Part shown: in pieces, positions 20,134-29,978 of the stretch
How the letters are laid out: every line of letters starts with the position of its first letter
Position numbering within the stretch: the first letter of the stretch is position 1
Assembly: GCA_946811185.2 (NCBI GenBank)
Contig: OX328103.1
Span: forward strand, 27,820,172 to 27,884,171
DNA: 64,000 bases
Source: Hippopus hippopus
Lineage: Eukaryota > Mollusca > Bivalvia > Cardiida > Cardiidae
Direction of reading: 5' to 3'
Notes under the pieces: model-generated
Database searches by the model: none
What the model was told of the DNA's origin: nothing
What the model saw: the letters and a program-made list of their open reading frames with translations, nothing else
Made by a program: the position numbers and the translations under genes

Positions 20134-20277
20134 AACCCTTATCCTGCGTTACCCTTATCCTGCTTAACCCTTATCCTGCTTAACCCTTATCCTGCGTAAC
20201 CCTTATCCTGCGTAACCCTTATCCTGCTTAACCCTTATCCTGCTTAACCCTTATCCTGCTTAACCCTTATCCCGCTG
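20134..20277 (+). repeat. 16-bp tandem array made of the MITE-A terminus
   Basis: Nine exact-period units of 16 bp, consensus AACCCTTATCCTGCTT (variants CGT, CCCGCTG), at 20134, 20150, 20166, 20182, 20198, 20214, 20230, 20246 and 20262. The last unit is also the left end of the following MITE-A copy. Confidence 0.95.
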
Positions 20278-20476
20278 AATAAATTAAAAACAAATTTAAG
20301 CCGATAGTAAACACCCGAATAATGTTATTTAAAATCGTTTTTTTTTTTTTGGAGAAAAAATATCTCATCATCGGGCAGTGTAGATCCAAGATCAGACTGC
20401 ACGTTGTGTGCAGTCTGATCTTGATCTGCACTGTCCGCAAAAGGTCAGTGAGTCGCACTTAGCAGTTTAGGGGTTA
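20262..20476 (+). mobile_element. MITE-A, full length (first of three)
   Basis: The left terminus is the last unit of the 16-bp array. CCGATAGTAAACACCC, T-run, GGGCAGTGTAGATCC, hairpin and GTCGCACTTAGCAGTTTAGGGG complete the element. Confidence 0.88.
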
Positions 20477-20672
20477 GATAAAAGTTAAATAAAACTTTCA
20501 AGCCCATAGTAAAGACCCAAATAATGATATTTCAAAGGTTTTTTTTTTTAGGCAAATATCTCCTAATCGGACAGTGTAGATCCAAGATCAGACTGCACAT
20601 TCTGTGCAGTCTGATCTTGATCTACACTGTACGCAAAAGTTCTGTGAGTTGCGCTTAGCAGCCTGTGGGTTA
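20477..20672 (+). mobile_element. MITE-A (second of three)
   Basis: Starts at AAGTTAAATAAAACTTTCAA, lacks the first terminal bases, and has an intact hairpin and the end GCGCTTAGCAGCCTGTGGG. Same orientation as its neighbours. Confidence 0.85.
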
Positions 20673-20689
20673 CAACTCGTCTCCTTTAC

Positions 20690-20852
20690 CTTTCAATGGA
20701 AATTATCATTTTAAAGGTATTTTTTTAAGGAAAATATCTCCTAATCGGACAATGTAGATCCAAGATCAGACTGCACGTTCTGTGCAGTCTGATCTTGATC
20801 TTTACTGTCCGCAAAAGTTCAGTGAGTCGCGGTTAGTAGCCTAAAGGTTCAA
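20690..20852 (+). mobile_element. MITE-A, 5' truncated (third of three)
   Basis: Begins around TTTAAAGGTATTTTTTTAAG and has an intact hairpin and GCGGTTAGTAGCCTAAAGG. TCCTTTACCTTTCA-TGGAA flanks copies 2 and 3 on their right sides, indicating duplication of element plus flank. Confidence 0.85.
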
Positions 20853-20984
20853 ACAAGCCTCCTTTACCTTTCAGTGGAACCTGTCAAGAAACTATTGCAA
20901 AACTTTTCCCCCGTCATTTTGAAACATGTCCATGGAATATGCGAAATATTGGTTTAATGGCTTGTTTTAATCAAGTTGAACGAG

Positions 20985-21203
20985 TCAACCCTTTACTACA
21001 AAATCCCACATTTTAACGATCCTGAAAAAAAAAAAGTTTGGTTGACATTACGGGAACAGGAGTGAATGCTTGTAACCAACATGTTCTCATTTTTCCGTAA
21101 ATTCCTTTAAAAGATAAACCCTTTGGTATTGGCCACGTTTGAATTGTGATCTGCAAATGCTTTCTATTTCGACAATTATAAAGTTTTGTCATATGGTACA
21201 GGA
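20985..21203 (-). mobile_element. MITE-B, diverged full-length
   Basis: CAACCCTTTACTACAAAATCC start, GAATGCTTGTAACCAACATG in place of the hairpin centre, GATCTGCAAATGCTTTCTA and AGTTTTGTCATATGGTAC end. Confidence 0.7.
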
Positions 21204-21326
21204 TGGAAGACGGAGAGAATCTCGCAGCAGATTCTTTATTAAATCACTGCACTGCAATGCTCTCTAATAATCTTCCGCACACCTGTTTTTTTTTTACAGA
21301 GATAATCTTTGTACCATCTTAAAGTT

Positions 21327-21480
21327 TAACCCTTTTTTCCCGTTCTTTACCCCATTTTAGCACCAGAGGCGAAAAGAAGGGGTTTTGCAGACGGAATAAA
21401 TCCAAAATCAGACTGTACAGAACGTGCAGTCTGATCTAAGATCAATACCGTCCGCTTGCTTGGTTATGCTCATAAGATAT
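21327..21480 (-). mobile_element. MITE-A, truncated
   Basis: TTAACCCTTTTTTCCCG start, GGGGTTTTGCAGACGG, hairpin AAATCAGACTGTACAG / GTGCAGTCTGATC. Confidence 0.65.
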
Positions 21481-21748
21481 ACAGTCATTTTGAGTTTTAG
21501 TGAATTGTATTTTTCGGTGAATTTTATGTTGAAACTGGTTGAGTTTGTATCTGAAGAGTTGGAGGCGTTAAACGAAAAATAAGCATGTTCTTGGTTTCCG
21601 TTAATTGTTTTGATGTAGCAGGATAAATGTTACCCGAACCATACAATCGAATAAAACTTTGTCGAATTCATACACTGATAACTTTGAATGAGAGTAACAG
21701 AGGTGCAAGTGAATAAATTGATGGAATTGCACGTGGGTAAGAGAGACT

Positions 21749-21811
21749 TTAACCCACAGGGTGCTAAGCGGGTCTCTCTGCCCCCTTTTGCAGACAATGT
21801 AGATCAAGATG
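21749..21811 (-). mobile_element. MITE-A left half only
   Basis: TTTAACCCACAGGGTGCTAAG to GCAGACAATGTAGATCAAGAT; the sequence leaves the family in the first hairpin arm. Confidence 0.65.
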
Positions 21812-21930
21812 ATAGTGTTATGGATTTTCTTGTTGAGGATAATGATATTGTTTGTTCGGTTGTTAGATCGAAATATAGTATTATTGAGTCAACACCGAAA
21901 TGTTCAATATTTGTATGCACGCATGCACTT

Positions 21931-22459
21931 TGAGTCATGCACTTTGAAAAGTGGGTTCACTGCATCTGCAAATGGCCTGCAACACGCGAAAAGGGGCATT
22001 CGGACATTTGCGTAAAGTGTCGTCTCGGATCAGCCTGCGCAGTCCGCGCAGGCTAATCCGAGACGGCACTTTACGACTACATTAGATTTTGTGCTACAGA
22101 AGACTTGAGCAAGAAAGAAAATTACATAAAAACGGATAGTGTCGTTTCGGATTAGCCTGCGCGGAGTGCGCAGGCTGATCCGAGACGACACTTTACGCAA
22201 ATGTCCGAATGCCCCTTTTCACGTGTTGCAGGCCAAATAGTATCGACTCATGTCAGCCTACACAGTCCGCGCAGGCTGACCTAGGTCGAAACATATTGCT
22301 TTTGATTAATTTTCTGCATATTCAAGGACCATTCTGCCCCAGGATTCAATTGGTTTGTAAGAGAAAATGTATTTTATGGATCCATAATTATGTGATGATT
22401 TGTTTGGTTTAAAGAATTACAGAGATGCATTAAACCATCATTTACCGGAGGATGGCTCG
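21931..22459 (+). mobile_element. MITE-C interrupted by element D
   Basis: TGAGTCATGCACTTTGAAAA to CTGCAAAT (21973), interruption, then AAATAGTATCGACTCATG to CCGGAGGATGGCTCG. C therefore predates D. The C core CAGCCTACACAGTCCGCG is in the right part. Confidence 0.85.
21974..22234. mobile_element. Element D copy 1, 261 bp, nested in MITE-C
   Basis: GGCCTGCAACACGCGAAAAG ... CTTTTCACGTGTTGCAGGCC; inverted ends extend for over 60 bp, through the subterminal palindrome CAGCCTGCGCAGTCCGCGCA. AAAT is duplicated at both flanks (21970-21973 and 22235-22238). Confidence 0.92.
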
Positions 22460-22529
22460 ATTATATCCTTGGATCTTACATCAAAATAAACACCTTCCTT
22501 TTGTTGACACGCTAAAATATTGTATGGTG

Positions 22530-22660
22530 TTTTAGGCCGCTTTTATTATTTCCATGATAACTCGGCAAAAACTCTCATATTCATGTATGCCCTCGGTATC
22601 AGTAGTACTAGCCAAGGCCTCTGAAGTGATTTGCCCAAGGACACTTCCAGGAAACATTTT
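22530..22660 (-). mobile_element. SINE fragment, reverse
   Basis: CTCATATTCATGTATGCCC, TAGCCAAGGCCTCTGAAGTG and TTGCCCAAGGACACTTCC match the split SINE-G at 19060-19420. Confidence 0.55.
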
Positions 22661-22985
22661 ACATACTAAAATTGGGCAAAAAAAAAAGCAAATTTCAGTG
22701 GGCAAACGCAATGTTCATTAGAACATTTGCCTGAAGTCATCAATATTTCTTCGACCAAGCTTCAAAATAGCCACAATACATAATCTAGATTGGTAAAAAG
22801 CTTAAAGTTTCCCTGCTCAGGGCTTATCTTCAAATCATTTAGAAGCAACCGCTTCGACTTAACTTGCTGATAGAAAGAACTGAAATATCAGATAAGAAAA
22901 AAAGGTAGATATGAAACGATAGAGATAACCTACCTAGTTATTTATTTCTTTCGATCGTAATATTTATCGAAATGTTTGTTTTTTA
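22661..22985. other. No recognised feature
   Basis: AT-rich; no gene or repeat family seen. Confidence 0.4.
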
Positions 22986-22989
22986 AACT

Positions 22990-23197
22990 CTTCTCACCGG
23001 ACGAAAAGAATCTAAGACTTGTCCAAATTCAAAGCTCAAAGTTCGGCGGACCGAACATGGTTCAAAGAATGGGATTGTCTCTGGAAGGTCAGAAAAATGT
23101 GCCACCAGCATTTTTACCTTTTTCCACAAACCTTTTGAAAGTTTTTTTTTTGAGGGTCTACAAAACACGAGATTATATGTTAAAGGGTAAAGGAAAT
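22990..23197 (+). mobile_element. MITE-B, strongly diverged
   Basis: CTAAGACTTGTCCAAATTCAAA, CACCAGCATTTTTACC, CCTTTTGAAAG, CACGAGATTATATGTTAAAG keep the family order. The two overlapping open frames are not genes. Confidence 0.55.
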
Positions 23198-23452
23198 AAT
23201 TGATAAACAATAAGTAGTTTTGATTTTTATACACAACAATGTCGCTACAGATTAGGCCTTAAAGTGTTCAAGAAGTCAAATGAACATTTCATGGAAGCAG
23301 AAAAAAAAAAAAACGACAAGCATTACGATGATTTCAAAGCAAACCTGTTTTTACCACAAAAGCTAATCAAACATAGAACATTTAATGCAAGAACTTGAAC
23401 TACATAGCAGTTCATCGTTACAATGCAAAGAACAAAAAAGCAAGCATCAAAC

Positions 23453-23527
23453 CGGACAGTGTAGATCTAAGATCAGACTGGTCGTTCTGTACAGCCTGAT
23501 CTTTAACTACACCTGTACGCAAAAGAA
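23453..23527 (+). mobile_element. MITE-A core
   Basis: CCGGACAGTGTAGATCTAAG, AGACTGGTCGTTCTGTACAG, then TGTACGCAAAAG. Confidence 0.7.
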
Positions 23528-23634
23528 CACAATGATAGTCGCACCAAATAGTTTACTATTTACCATAAAAACATAATTTTCGACTTTTCAATATTGAAGC
23601 AATTTTCAGGCGACACATTTAGGGACAATCTTAA

Positions 23635-23790
23635 CTGATGGGATTGGTTAAAGGGTAGAAAATATAGTGGGAAAAGGAGAAAATGCTAGTTACCAGCATT
23701 TTCTCCTTTTCGCACAATGTTTCCAAAAGCCGTGTCCTCACAGTCGTTATAACAAACTCGGGATTGTGTGGTAAAAGATTAAAGGATAAA
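23635..23790 (+). mobile_element. MITE-B, 5' truncated
   Basis: GGGTAGAAAATATAGTGGG, perfect-arm hairpin GAGAAAATGCTAGTTACC / AGCATTTTCTC, then CTCGGGATTGTGTGGTAAAA. Confidence 0.8.
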
Positions 23791-23964
23791 CATGTAAAAT
23801 ATCCAACCAAGCAAACAAGATGCTGTAATCCCACGTAAAGTTAGTTGAAGAATTTTGACTCGCTTCCAAACTATTTATGCATGAAATGGTTTTTCCATAA
23901 TGAAAAGATAATGTAGGTGTTTTACCAACAGCACATAGTGTCCTGCCTTCGCCCTGTACTAGAC

Positions 23965-24183
23965 AGCCTCCGGCTTTTGCGATCCTGAAGGATGGGGCTT
24001 TTGAAAACATTGTGGGAAAAGGAGAAAATGCTGGTAACCAGCATTTTCTCCCTTTCCTGTAATGTTTTCTAGTTTTTTTTTTCACGGACAAATTCCATCA
24101 TTAGTACCTAATTAGATAATGTGGATTGCATATGCAGTGATTTTGACATGTAAAATATTGTCGTAGGGACAAGAGTTGAACCT
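23965..24183 (-). mobile_element. MITE-B, near full length
   Basis: GGCTTTTGCGATCCTGAAGG, intact hairpin at 24022-24052 (GAGAAAATGCTGGTAACC), then CATATGCAGTGATTTTGACA and GACAAGAGTTGAAC. Confidence 0.78.
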
Positions 24184-24226
24184 ATCTATAGTAAAAATTC
24201 GATTTTTTTTTCAACAGCTGGTAGCG

Positions 24227-24290
24227 TACATGGTAGATCCTAGATCAAACTATAGGTTGTCTGTGGTTCTGATCTGTACTGTACTGAAAA
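24227..24290. mobile_element. MITE-A core, degraded
   Basis: ATGGTAGATCCTAGATCAAAC and GTTCTGATCTGTACTGTACTG are the only recognisable parts. Confidence 0.45.
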
Positions 24291-24418
24291 CCTTCTAACG
24301 TCGTTTATGACTATTAAACCCGACTTTTTCGTCTGCAAGCTTTGGAAGGATTCATTTTCCCTTAAACAACAATGGCGATGTTGTTCTTTCTTTTGTTGAT
24401 TTGTATGGTGTTTATTGT

Positions 24419-24680
24419 CGCTTTCAACAGTATTTTTTAAGTTATATTGCAGCGGCCAGTGCACCTATCCTACTTTGCTTTTACCAGTACTTAGCACAAT
24501 ATTCTTCCCAAGCCATTTGTTGCTTTCCCTCGTCACCTTCGTCGAGACAATGATCAGCGGCGAGAGAGGAATGAATCCAGTCGCAATGACTATTATCAAT
24601 CCTCGAAAAGAAATTTGCCAAGCTGGGGTAATCGAACCAGCGACCCCCTGGTCTTCAGTATCCGTAACAATACCTCGACG
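24419..24680 (-). mobile_element. SINE-G, reverse, near full length
   Basis: Inverted tail CTTTCAACAGTATTTTTTAAG, GCGGCCAGTGCACC, CCCAAGCCATTTGTTGC, GTCGAGACAATGATCAG, and the inverted B-box GGGTAATCGAACCAGCGACC. Confidence 0.72.
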
Positions 24681-24950
24681 TGACTTTGGATACAGCCGAG
24701 CTGAAAATGCTGAATGACAAAACTGGAAATCGTCACAGCAATTTTCAGAGATTTTCCAACGTTATATTTTTCCGATATTGTTATTATGCCTCGTCTACCT
24801 TGGCAGATTTTTGTGTGCGTATCGATTATCATATGCAGCGAGAGACTGGCATTATGGAAGTTTATAGAGCTAAGCAAAAACAGGGTCGTTTTTATTTTAT
24901 CAATGATTTTCTATTTTAGATCTTAAAGATCCAAAAGCGGCCAAAAACAC

Positions 24951-25171
24951 AATGGAAAATATTGTGAAGATGGAAATCTGTTATTATGTAGTCGGTCTAA
25001 GCGTTAGACGCTAGCAGAAAAATTAATTTTAAACTGAAGAAAATAAAATAAAGAAAAGATAGAGCGACCTGGCAATTTTTGACCTAGTTTTGAAATTGAT
25101 TTCTCTGCTAGCGACTAAAACCGGGACCGACCATACAATAACAGACTGTCATCTTCACAATAGTTTCCATT
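24951..25171. mobile_element. Foldback MITE, about 70-bp arms
   Basis: AATGGAAAATATTGTGAAGA on the left and TCTTCACAATAGTTTCCATT on the right begin inverted arms of about 70 bp that run inwards to GCTAGCAGA / TCTGCTAGC. The spacer is AT-rich. Confidence 0.78.
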
Positions 25172-25204
25172 CTTTTAAATGATTTGTGACTTAAAAATTG
25201 AAAT

Positions 25205-25350
25205 TAGTTTTTGAAAGGTAGAAATGATTGTGGGAAAAGGAGAAAATGCTGGTTACCAGCATTTTCTCCTTTTCCCACAATGTTTTCAAAAGTTCTCTTC
25301 TCTAGGGTCGTTTAAAGTCGGGATTGTCTGGTAAAGAATTAAGTTTAATA
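25205..25350 (+). mobile_element. MITE-B, 5' truncated
   Basis: Perfect hairpin within TTGTGGGAAAAGGAG / CTCCTTTTCCCACAA (25230-25280), then GGGTCGTTTAAAGTCGGG and GTCTGGTAAAGAATTAAG. Confidence 0.85.
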
Positions 25351-25491
25351 AAACTTGCATCAGGTGACAGACCGACCTCCTCTCTTAACTCTTTCACTAC
25401 TGAATAAATAAATTGCATTTTCTCAAAGGCTACGAATACATTTTCTTTGCGAGATCAAGGGACAGTTCGGTCATAATGTAGAATATAGCAG

Positions 25492-25565
25492 TGGACAGTG
25501 TCGATCAGAGATCAGACTGCACGTTCTGTGCAGTCTGATCTTGATCTACACTGTCCACAAAACGT
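25492..25565 (+). mobile_element. MITE-A core
   Basis: GTGGACAGTGTCGATCAGAG, intact GACTGCACGTTCTGTGCAGTC centre and TACACTGTCCACAAAACG. Confidence 0.8.
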
Positions 25566-25737
25566 TTTGGTGTCGTCTATGGTATTGAAAGATTTAATCC
25601 CACTGCTCTTTAAGTGTACAGGTGAGATAGACTGGTTGGCTCTCTACAATAAAAAAAGTCAACCAGTCCAAATTTTAAGCACTCACAGACCACTATTACT
25701 TATGGGTCGAATGAAGGGATGTGTTCTTTAAACTCTC

Positions 25738-25832
25738 TCGTTTCCCCACAATGTTTTTCTATCCTTTTGAAAACAAATCCCATCAACATTTTCAATTTGT
25801 CTGAAATTTTGTCGTCTAGTGTTTAAGATGCT
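25738..25832 (-). mobile_element. MITE-B half copy
   Basis: TTTCCCCACAATGTTTTTCT to ATTTTGTCGTCTAGTG: only the part outside one hairpin arm remains. Confidence 0.6.
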
Positions 25833-25842
25833 AGAAGGATTA

Positions 25843-26053
25843 AACTCTTTACCAGACGACAAAATTTGAGATGTGTCCAAATTGAAAACGTTTGCAGACG
25901 ACAAAATAAATGCGACTCAGAAATAGATATCTGTTTTTGGAAGGCTAGAAAACATTGTAGGAAAAAAAGAAAATGCTGGTTACCACAATGTTCTTCTTTT
26001 TTCCACAATGTTTTCAAAAATTCTTCTTCACTATGTAACTTGGCAAAGATTAA
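25843..26053 (+). mobile_element. MITE-B, full length
   Basis: TTAAACTCTTTACCAGACGAC start, GTTTGCAGACGACAAAATAA, AAAATGCTGGTTACCACAAT (second arm altered) and GCAAAGATTAAC end. Confidence 0.78.
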
Positions 26054-27029
26054 CTGTTTATGTGTTCCTTTATGGAACCTCGCATCTGTTTAAGCCATTC
26101 ACACATGTACTTATTCAACCGACATCAAACGATAGACAAGACGAGAGCGTGGGGGCTTCAATTTAGAGACTACGTAAATTACCTAGGTGGAAAAATTTAC
26201 CTATGTCTGTTTTCTGGATAGACTTTGAGTTCAATTTAAAGATACATCTGTACTCGTTTTCCGCCATTCTTTAACCCATTTTATCTTTATTTTATCAAAA
26301 TATAACCATTCTTATATCTTAGTGCCAAATGTTGCCTCTGACGGTTGCAAGATTGCATAGATTACAACCGAACGAAAACGCAATTCATTTTCTGGAGGCT
26401 ATCTAAGAAATCACTGTTGGTACGTTTCCGGGTTTAAATCGAAGATTTCTGATATATGTATTTATCCCTTACACCATCTATATATCGGTAATTTATCCAT
26501 GTTTACACAGATAACTAAATTCTTAACCATTCTACAGTCTATAAACTTTCTTCAGCGGTTTTTCTCTCTGGCTGTAAAGATGTATCTTTAAAAGCGAATC
26601 GTGCATTCTACGTTCTGAATGTAGCTTTTTCTATTATTGTCTGTCTGTCTGTCTGTCTTTCCGTTCGTCCGTCCGTCCGTCCGTCTTTGGCTATCCCTGA
26701 CTCTCATTCTCTCTGACAATCTCTTTGACTCTTACTCTTAGTTTATCACTATGGGTATCATCTCAGTGAACATGTCTACGAAGCGCTTCCTACGAATCGC
26801 CTATTTTTCTAGACTATTCATCAAGTACTTCTCCAACCATTATAAAACATGTTTTTTTTTTAAAATTCTTTCAGGTATATTCATCTAAATTGTTGAGACA
26901 GAACGTCTCAACCATTCATATGCCATTCTTGGCAACTAGAATTAATTTTCGACCAGTATTAGTTGATAACTTGATAGAGTCCTCTGCTCATTGGTACATG
27001 TATCAATATATCTTGCACCAAGACCTTTA
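26054..27029. other. Unrecognised sequence with microsatellite
   Basis: No gene or family except simple repeats. A 34-bp stretch around 26699-26732 is a near-identical inverted copy of 39261-39294. Confidence 0.4.
26637..26687. repeat. (GTCT)n/(GTCC)n microsatellite
   Basis: GTCTGTCTGTCTGTCTG then CCGTTCGTCCGTCCGTCCG. Confidence 0.9.
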
Positions 27030-27103
27030 CGCTTAGACTGCCAATCGCGACTCACTGATCTATTGCGGACGGTGTAGATCAAGATCAGATAGCACAGAAT
27101 GGT
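27030..27103 (-). mobile_element. MITE-A left half only
   Basis: ACGCTTAGACTGCCAATCGCG, TATTGCGGACGGTGTAGATC, one hairpin arm to AGCACAGAA; the second arm is missing. Confidence 0.7.
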
Positions 27104-27147
27104 TGGAGCATGCTACTGCGCGTTGTAATTTGACGGTAATCAGCAAT

Positions 27148-27378
27148 CAAACCTTCACCAGATGAAGAAATTTTAGCCTTATCTAAATTGAAAGCATATG
27201 CAGACGACAATTTCAGTGTGGCTGAAATGGTGCAATTTTTTCTTTGATAGGGTGGAAAACATTGTAGAAAAAGGAGAAAATGCTAGTTATCAGCATTTTC
27301 TCCTTTTCCTTTTATGCTTTCAAAAGGCTACTTTCCCAGGGTCGTTAAAAGTCAGCATTGTGTGGTAAAGGGTTTAAT
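27148..27378 (+). mobile_element. MITE-B, full length
   Basis: CAAACCTTCACCAGATGAAG start, GCATATGCAGACGACAATTT, hairpin GAGAAAATGCTAGTTATC / AGCATTTTCTC and TGTGTGGTAAAGGG end. Confidence 0.82.
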
Positions 27379-27386
27379 TGGTTCGA

Positions 27387-27548
27387 ATTTTCTTTGATGG
27401 GGTATCAGTTTCTTTGATAGGGTAGAAAACATTTTGGGAAAAAGAGAAAATGCTGGTTACCAGCATTTTCTCCTTTTCCCTCAGTGTTTTCAAAAACCTT
27501 CTTTCCCAGGGTCGTTAAAAGTCGGCTTTGTGTAGTAAAGGGTAAAAA
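27387..27548 (+). mobile_element. MITE-B 3' part, tandem duplicate
   Basis: Repeats the right 60 percent of the previous copy from TTTCTTTGATAGGGTAGAAA through a perfect hairpin (GAGAAAATGCTGGTTACC) to TGTGTAGTAAAGGG. Confidence 0.82.
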
Positions 27549-27745
27549 AGAGAGAGAAGGGTTGCAACCATACTCAGCAGGCTAATAGACTGAGGCTGGT
27601 GTTAATTTATATCCAGGTGTACATGTAGGAGGCTTATCAGCCACTTAGACTAAATGATGTGTTTAGCAGGTAGAAGTAACTGAACGTGAAAATCTTTTTC
27701 CTGCTCAATAAATAAATTTGGCCTTTTTTTAGGGGTCCTGAAAAT

Positions 27746-27992
27746 GATTGAATTTACGTTTATTTATCGTCGCCACCGGTTGCCCATATGGGCGACGCCC
27801 CCTGAAGGCTGTTAGTATTGTTACGGAGGATAGTGCAGATACAGAACGAAACTCATCTGAAGTTACGCCTGGTTCTTCAATGTGCTCGGTGTATAGTACC
27901 GCCAGCCGTGCGAATCGAACCCACACCCTCAAGTGACCCGAAACATCACGTTCACGGGTCCTACACTCTACCTAGTGAGCTATGCGGGCTGG
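27746..27992 (-). mobile_element. SINE-U, full length, reverse
   Basis: On the minus strand it reads, in order, CCAGCCCGCATAGCTCACTA (A-box), GGGTGTGGGTTCGATTCG (B-box), the body, CATATGGGCAACCGGTGGC and a GATTGAATTT-complement end. It is the best tRNA-like SINE head in the window. Open frames on both strands across it are not genes. Confidence 0.85.
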
Positions 27993-28052
27993 TCAAGCTT
28001 CTGAAAGTACGAATCTAGTGCGAATATAAACACTGCTGGTCTTTAATCAAGT

Positions 28053-28127
28053 AACGGACGGTGGAGACCAAAGATTAGACTGTACGTTTTGTGCAGTTGT
28101 ATCCTAATCTACGTTCTGGGCTTTTCT
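28053..28127. mobile_element. MITE-A core, degraded
   Basis: AACGGACGGTGGAGACCAAAG, GACTGTACGTTTTGTGCAG, TCCTAATCTACGTTC. Confidence 0.55.
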
Positions 28128-28196
28128 TCGGGGGCCTTAAAGTACAAACTTAAAGCGAATAAACAGAGTGTGCGATCACCAGATTGATTCAAGTAG

Positions 28197-28265
28197 TGGA
28201 GGTTTAGATCTAAGATAACACTTTACGTTATGCGCAGCCTGATCTTACTCTACTCTTTTGGTCAG
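28197..28265. mobile_element. MITE-A core, degraded
   Basis: GTTTAGATCTAAGATAACAC, GTTATGCGCAGCCTGATC, TTACTCTACTC. Confidence 0.5.
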
Positions 28266-28331
28266 TTGCAGGATTCTAAAAGTTCATATTTTCTGCTCAT
28301 GATGAAATTATTCAATTATACGGTAGCATCA

Positions 28332-28412
28332 AGTAGCGGACGGGGTAAATCCAAGATCAGACCGATCTGCAGTCTGATCTTGATGTATGCTTTCCCTAAA
28401 AGGTATACTTCT
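28332..28412 (+). mobile_element. MITE-A core with shortened loop
   Basis: GTAGCGGACGGGGTAAATCC, GATCAGACCGATCTGCAGTC (loop region shortened), TTCCCTAAAAGGTA. Confidence 0.6.
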
Positions 28413-28499
28413 TTCGCTCAAGTTAGTAGAAGGGTTAAAGGAGCATTCCTTACCGCATGTAGAAGACATTTGCTCTCGTCTTATTATAAATAGAGGGTT

Positions 28500-28637
28500 G
28501 TAGAAAAGATTATTGCAGTGAAGAACACCTTTAAAAAGATGGTTACTAGCATTTTCTCCTTTTTGCCCACAATACTTTCAAAAGCCTTCTTTACACAAGA
28601 TCCTTAAAAACACGGATTGTTTATGTAAGGGTCAACC
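28500..28637 (+). mobile_element. MITE-B, right part
   Basis: AAGATGGTTACTAGCATTTT, GCCCACAATACTTTCAAAAG, CACGGATTGTTTATGTAAGG. One hairpin arm lost. Confidence 0.6.
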
Positions 28638-28663
28638 AAAAACTTGCAATTTAACTCTTTTTT

Positions 28664-28924
28664 TATCCATGCTCTGTGAAAGGGGGATTTAATGCATCTG
28701 CCAAAAAGTATCGACCCAGATCAGCCTGCCTGTCCGCGCAGGCCGAACTTGGTCGAAACCTTTTGCAACTGTTAGATTTTCTGCATCGGAAATGAACAAG
28801 TCTACCTCATAATTCAGTGGGTTGTTGAACGAAATAGATTTTACGGATAAATAATTATGTGATGACTTGCTTTTTATAATGCATAAAGGAGATGCATTGA
28901 ACCTGATTTCGCCGAGCGCCGCTC
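28664..28924 (+). mobile_element. MITE-C, full length, diverged
   Basis: TATCCATGCTCTGTGAAAGG start, palindrome CAGCCTGCCTGTCCGCGCAG partly deleted, AATTATGTGATGACTTGC interior, GCCGAGCGCCGCTCG end. Confidence 0.78.
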
Positions 28925-29028
28925 GTTACGTATTTGCAATACATTTACAATACAATTTCACAAGAAATGTAAAAAAAAAAACCGCTTGTGACAGGTTCTT
29001 CCTTTATCACTGCCCAAACCTTATATGG

Positions 29029-29260
29029 GGTCCAGCGTAGCTCAGAGATGAAGGTGTAAGATTCGAAACCTGGAGGCTCCAGGTTTGATCCTCAATGGAG
29101 GCGTTTAGTATTTTCGGAGGAGTTTGGTCAGCACACGTCAGAGGCGTAGCCTACTAACGGTGAAAATAAGGACACAAGCGAATAAGCAAGCTATCACCAT
29201 GATATGACTGAAATAATGTTGAAATCGGCGCAATACCCCAGTCAATCAACCAATCAACCA
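29029..29260 (+). mobile_element. SINE-T, full length
   Basis: A-box GCGTAGCTCAGAGATG, B-box CCAGGTTTGATCCTCA, body CACGTCAGAGGCGTAGCC, tail ATGATATGACTGAAATAATG and CAGTCAATCAACCAATC. This is the reference copy for SINE-T in the window. Confidence 0.82.
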
Positions 29261-29444
29261 ATTATTCCTACAGCACGGAAGGGCCTAAATCCTACGAAAC
29301 CATCATGACCGGATTATACTCGTATTGCCGAAGAATCGTGACTCTTCTCTCTCAGAAATAGATAGCAGATGATTACAGATTGTTACATGTAAAATGCAAG
29401 CAGGGCTGGGCTGTTACAGATTCGATGATCAACTCCTATTTGCT

Positions 29445-29536
29445 TAGCTCAAGTCGAGGCGCTTTTGCGGACAGTGTGGAATCAAGATCAGACTGCACAG
29501 AACGTGCAGTCTGATCTTAATTCCACACTCTCCGAC
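29445..29536 (-). mobile_element. MITE-A, truncated
   Basis: CTTAGCTCAAGTCGAGGCGC, TTTTGCGGACAGTGTGG, an intact centre and compensated outer bases (GGAATCAAG / CTTAATTCC). Confidence 0.72.
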
Positions 29537-29819
29537 ACAATGATATTTTTCCAGCAAAGAGTAATTTCAAAATTGGAATAGACTATTTAGGTTTTTAACG
29601 TTTCTTTAGTTTTTAAATTTTCCTCTTACTCATTCAGCAGTTAAAAGATTGAGCATAACAAAATAATGCATCATAATTGCGTGATGAAATTTCATGTTCA
29701 TATTATAACGCCTTATACTCCCTTTATGCCTTTTCACGCTCTATTCTATGTCTCTCGGAGCTTGGATGGAACGACCGTAGTGCTGTGCCTGGGAGCGCTA
29801 AGTCTGGATGTAGTGACTT

Positions 29820-29887
29820 TTTCGGCCAGTGAAGATCAAGACCTTCTGCACTGAAGGTGCAGTCTGATCTTCGATCTGCACTGCACC
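29820..29887 (-). mobile_element. MITE-A core, diverged
   Basis: TTTTTCGGCCAGTGAAGATC, CTTCTGCACTGAAGGTGCAG, TCTGATCTTCGATCTGCAC. Confidence 0.6.
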
Positions 29888-29978
29888 CCTTCCTTTCGAG
29901 ATATTCATGCAAAATTAGCCTTGAAATTTCAATATTTAACATTTTTATAGGTAATGACCGAGAAAGTTTATTTCATTT

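Noticed and set aside
27940..27992. Functional tRNA gene on the minus strand
   Set aside because: The A- and B-box sequences continue into a SINE body shared with 5838-6101, and the cloverleaf is incomplete, so it is a SINE head.
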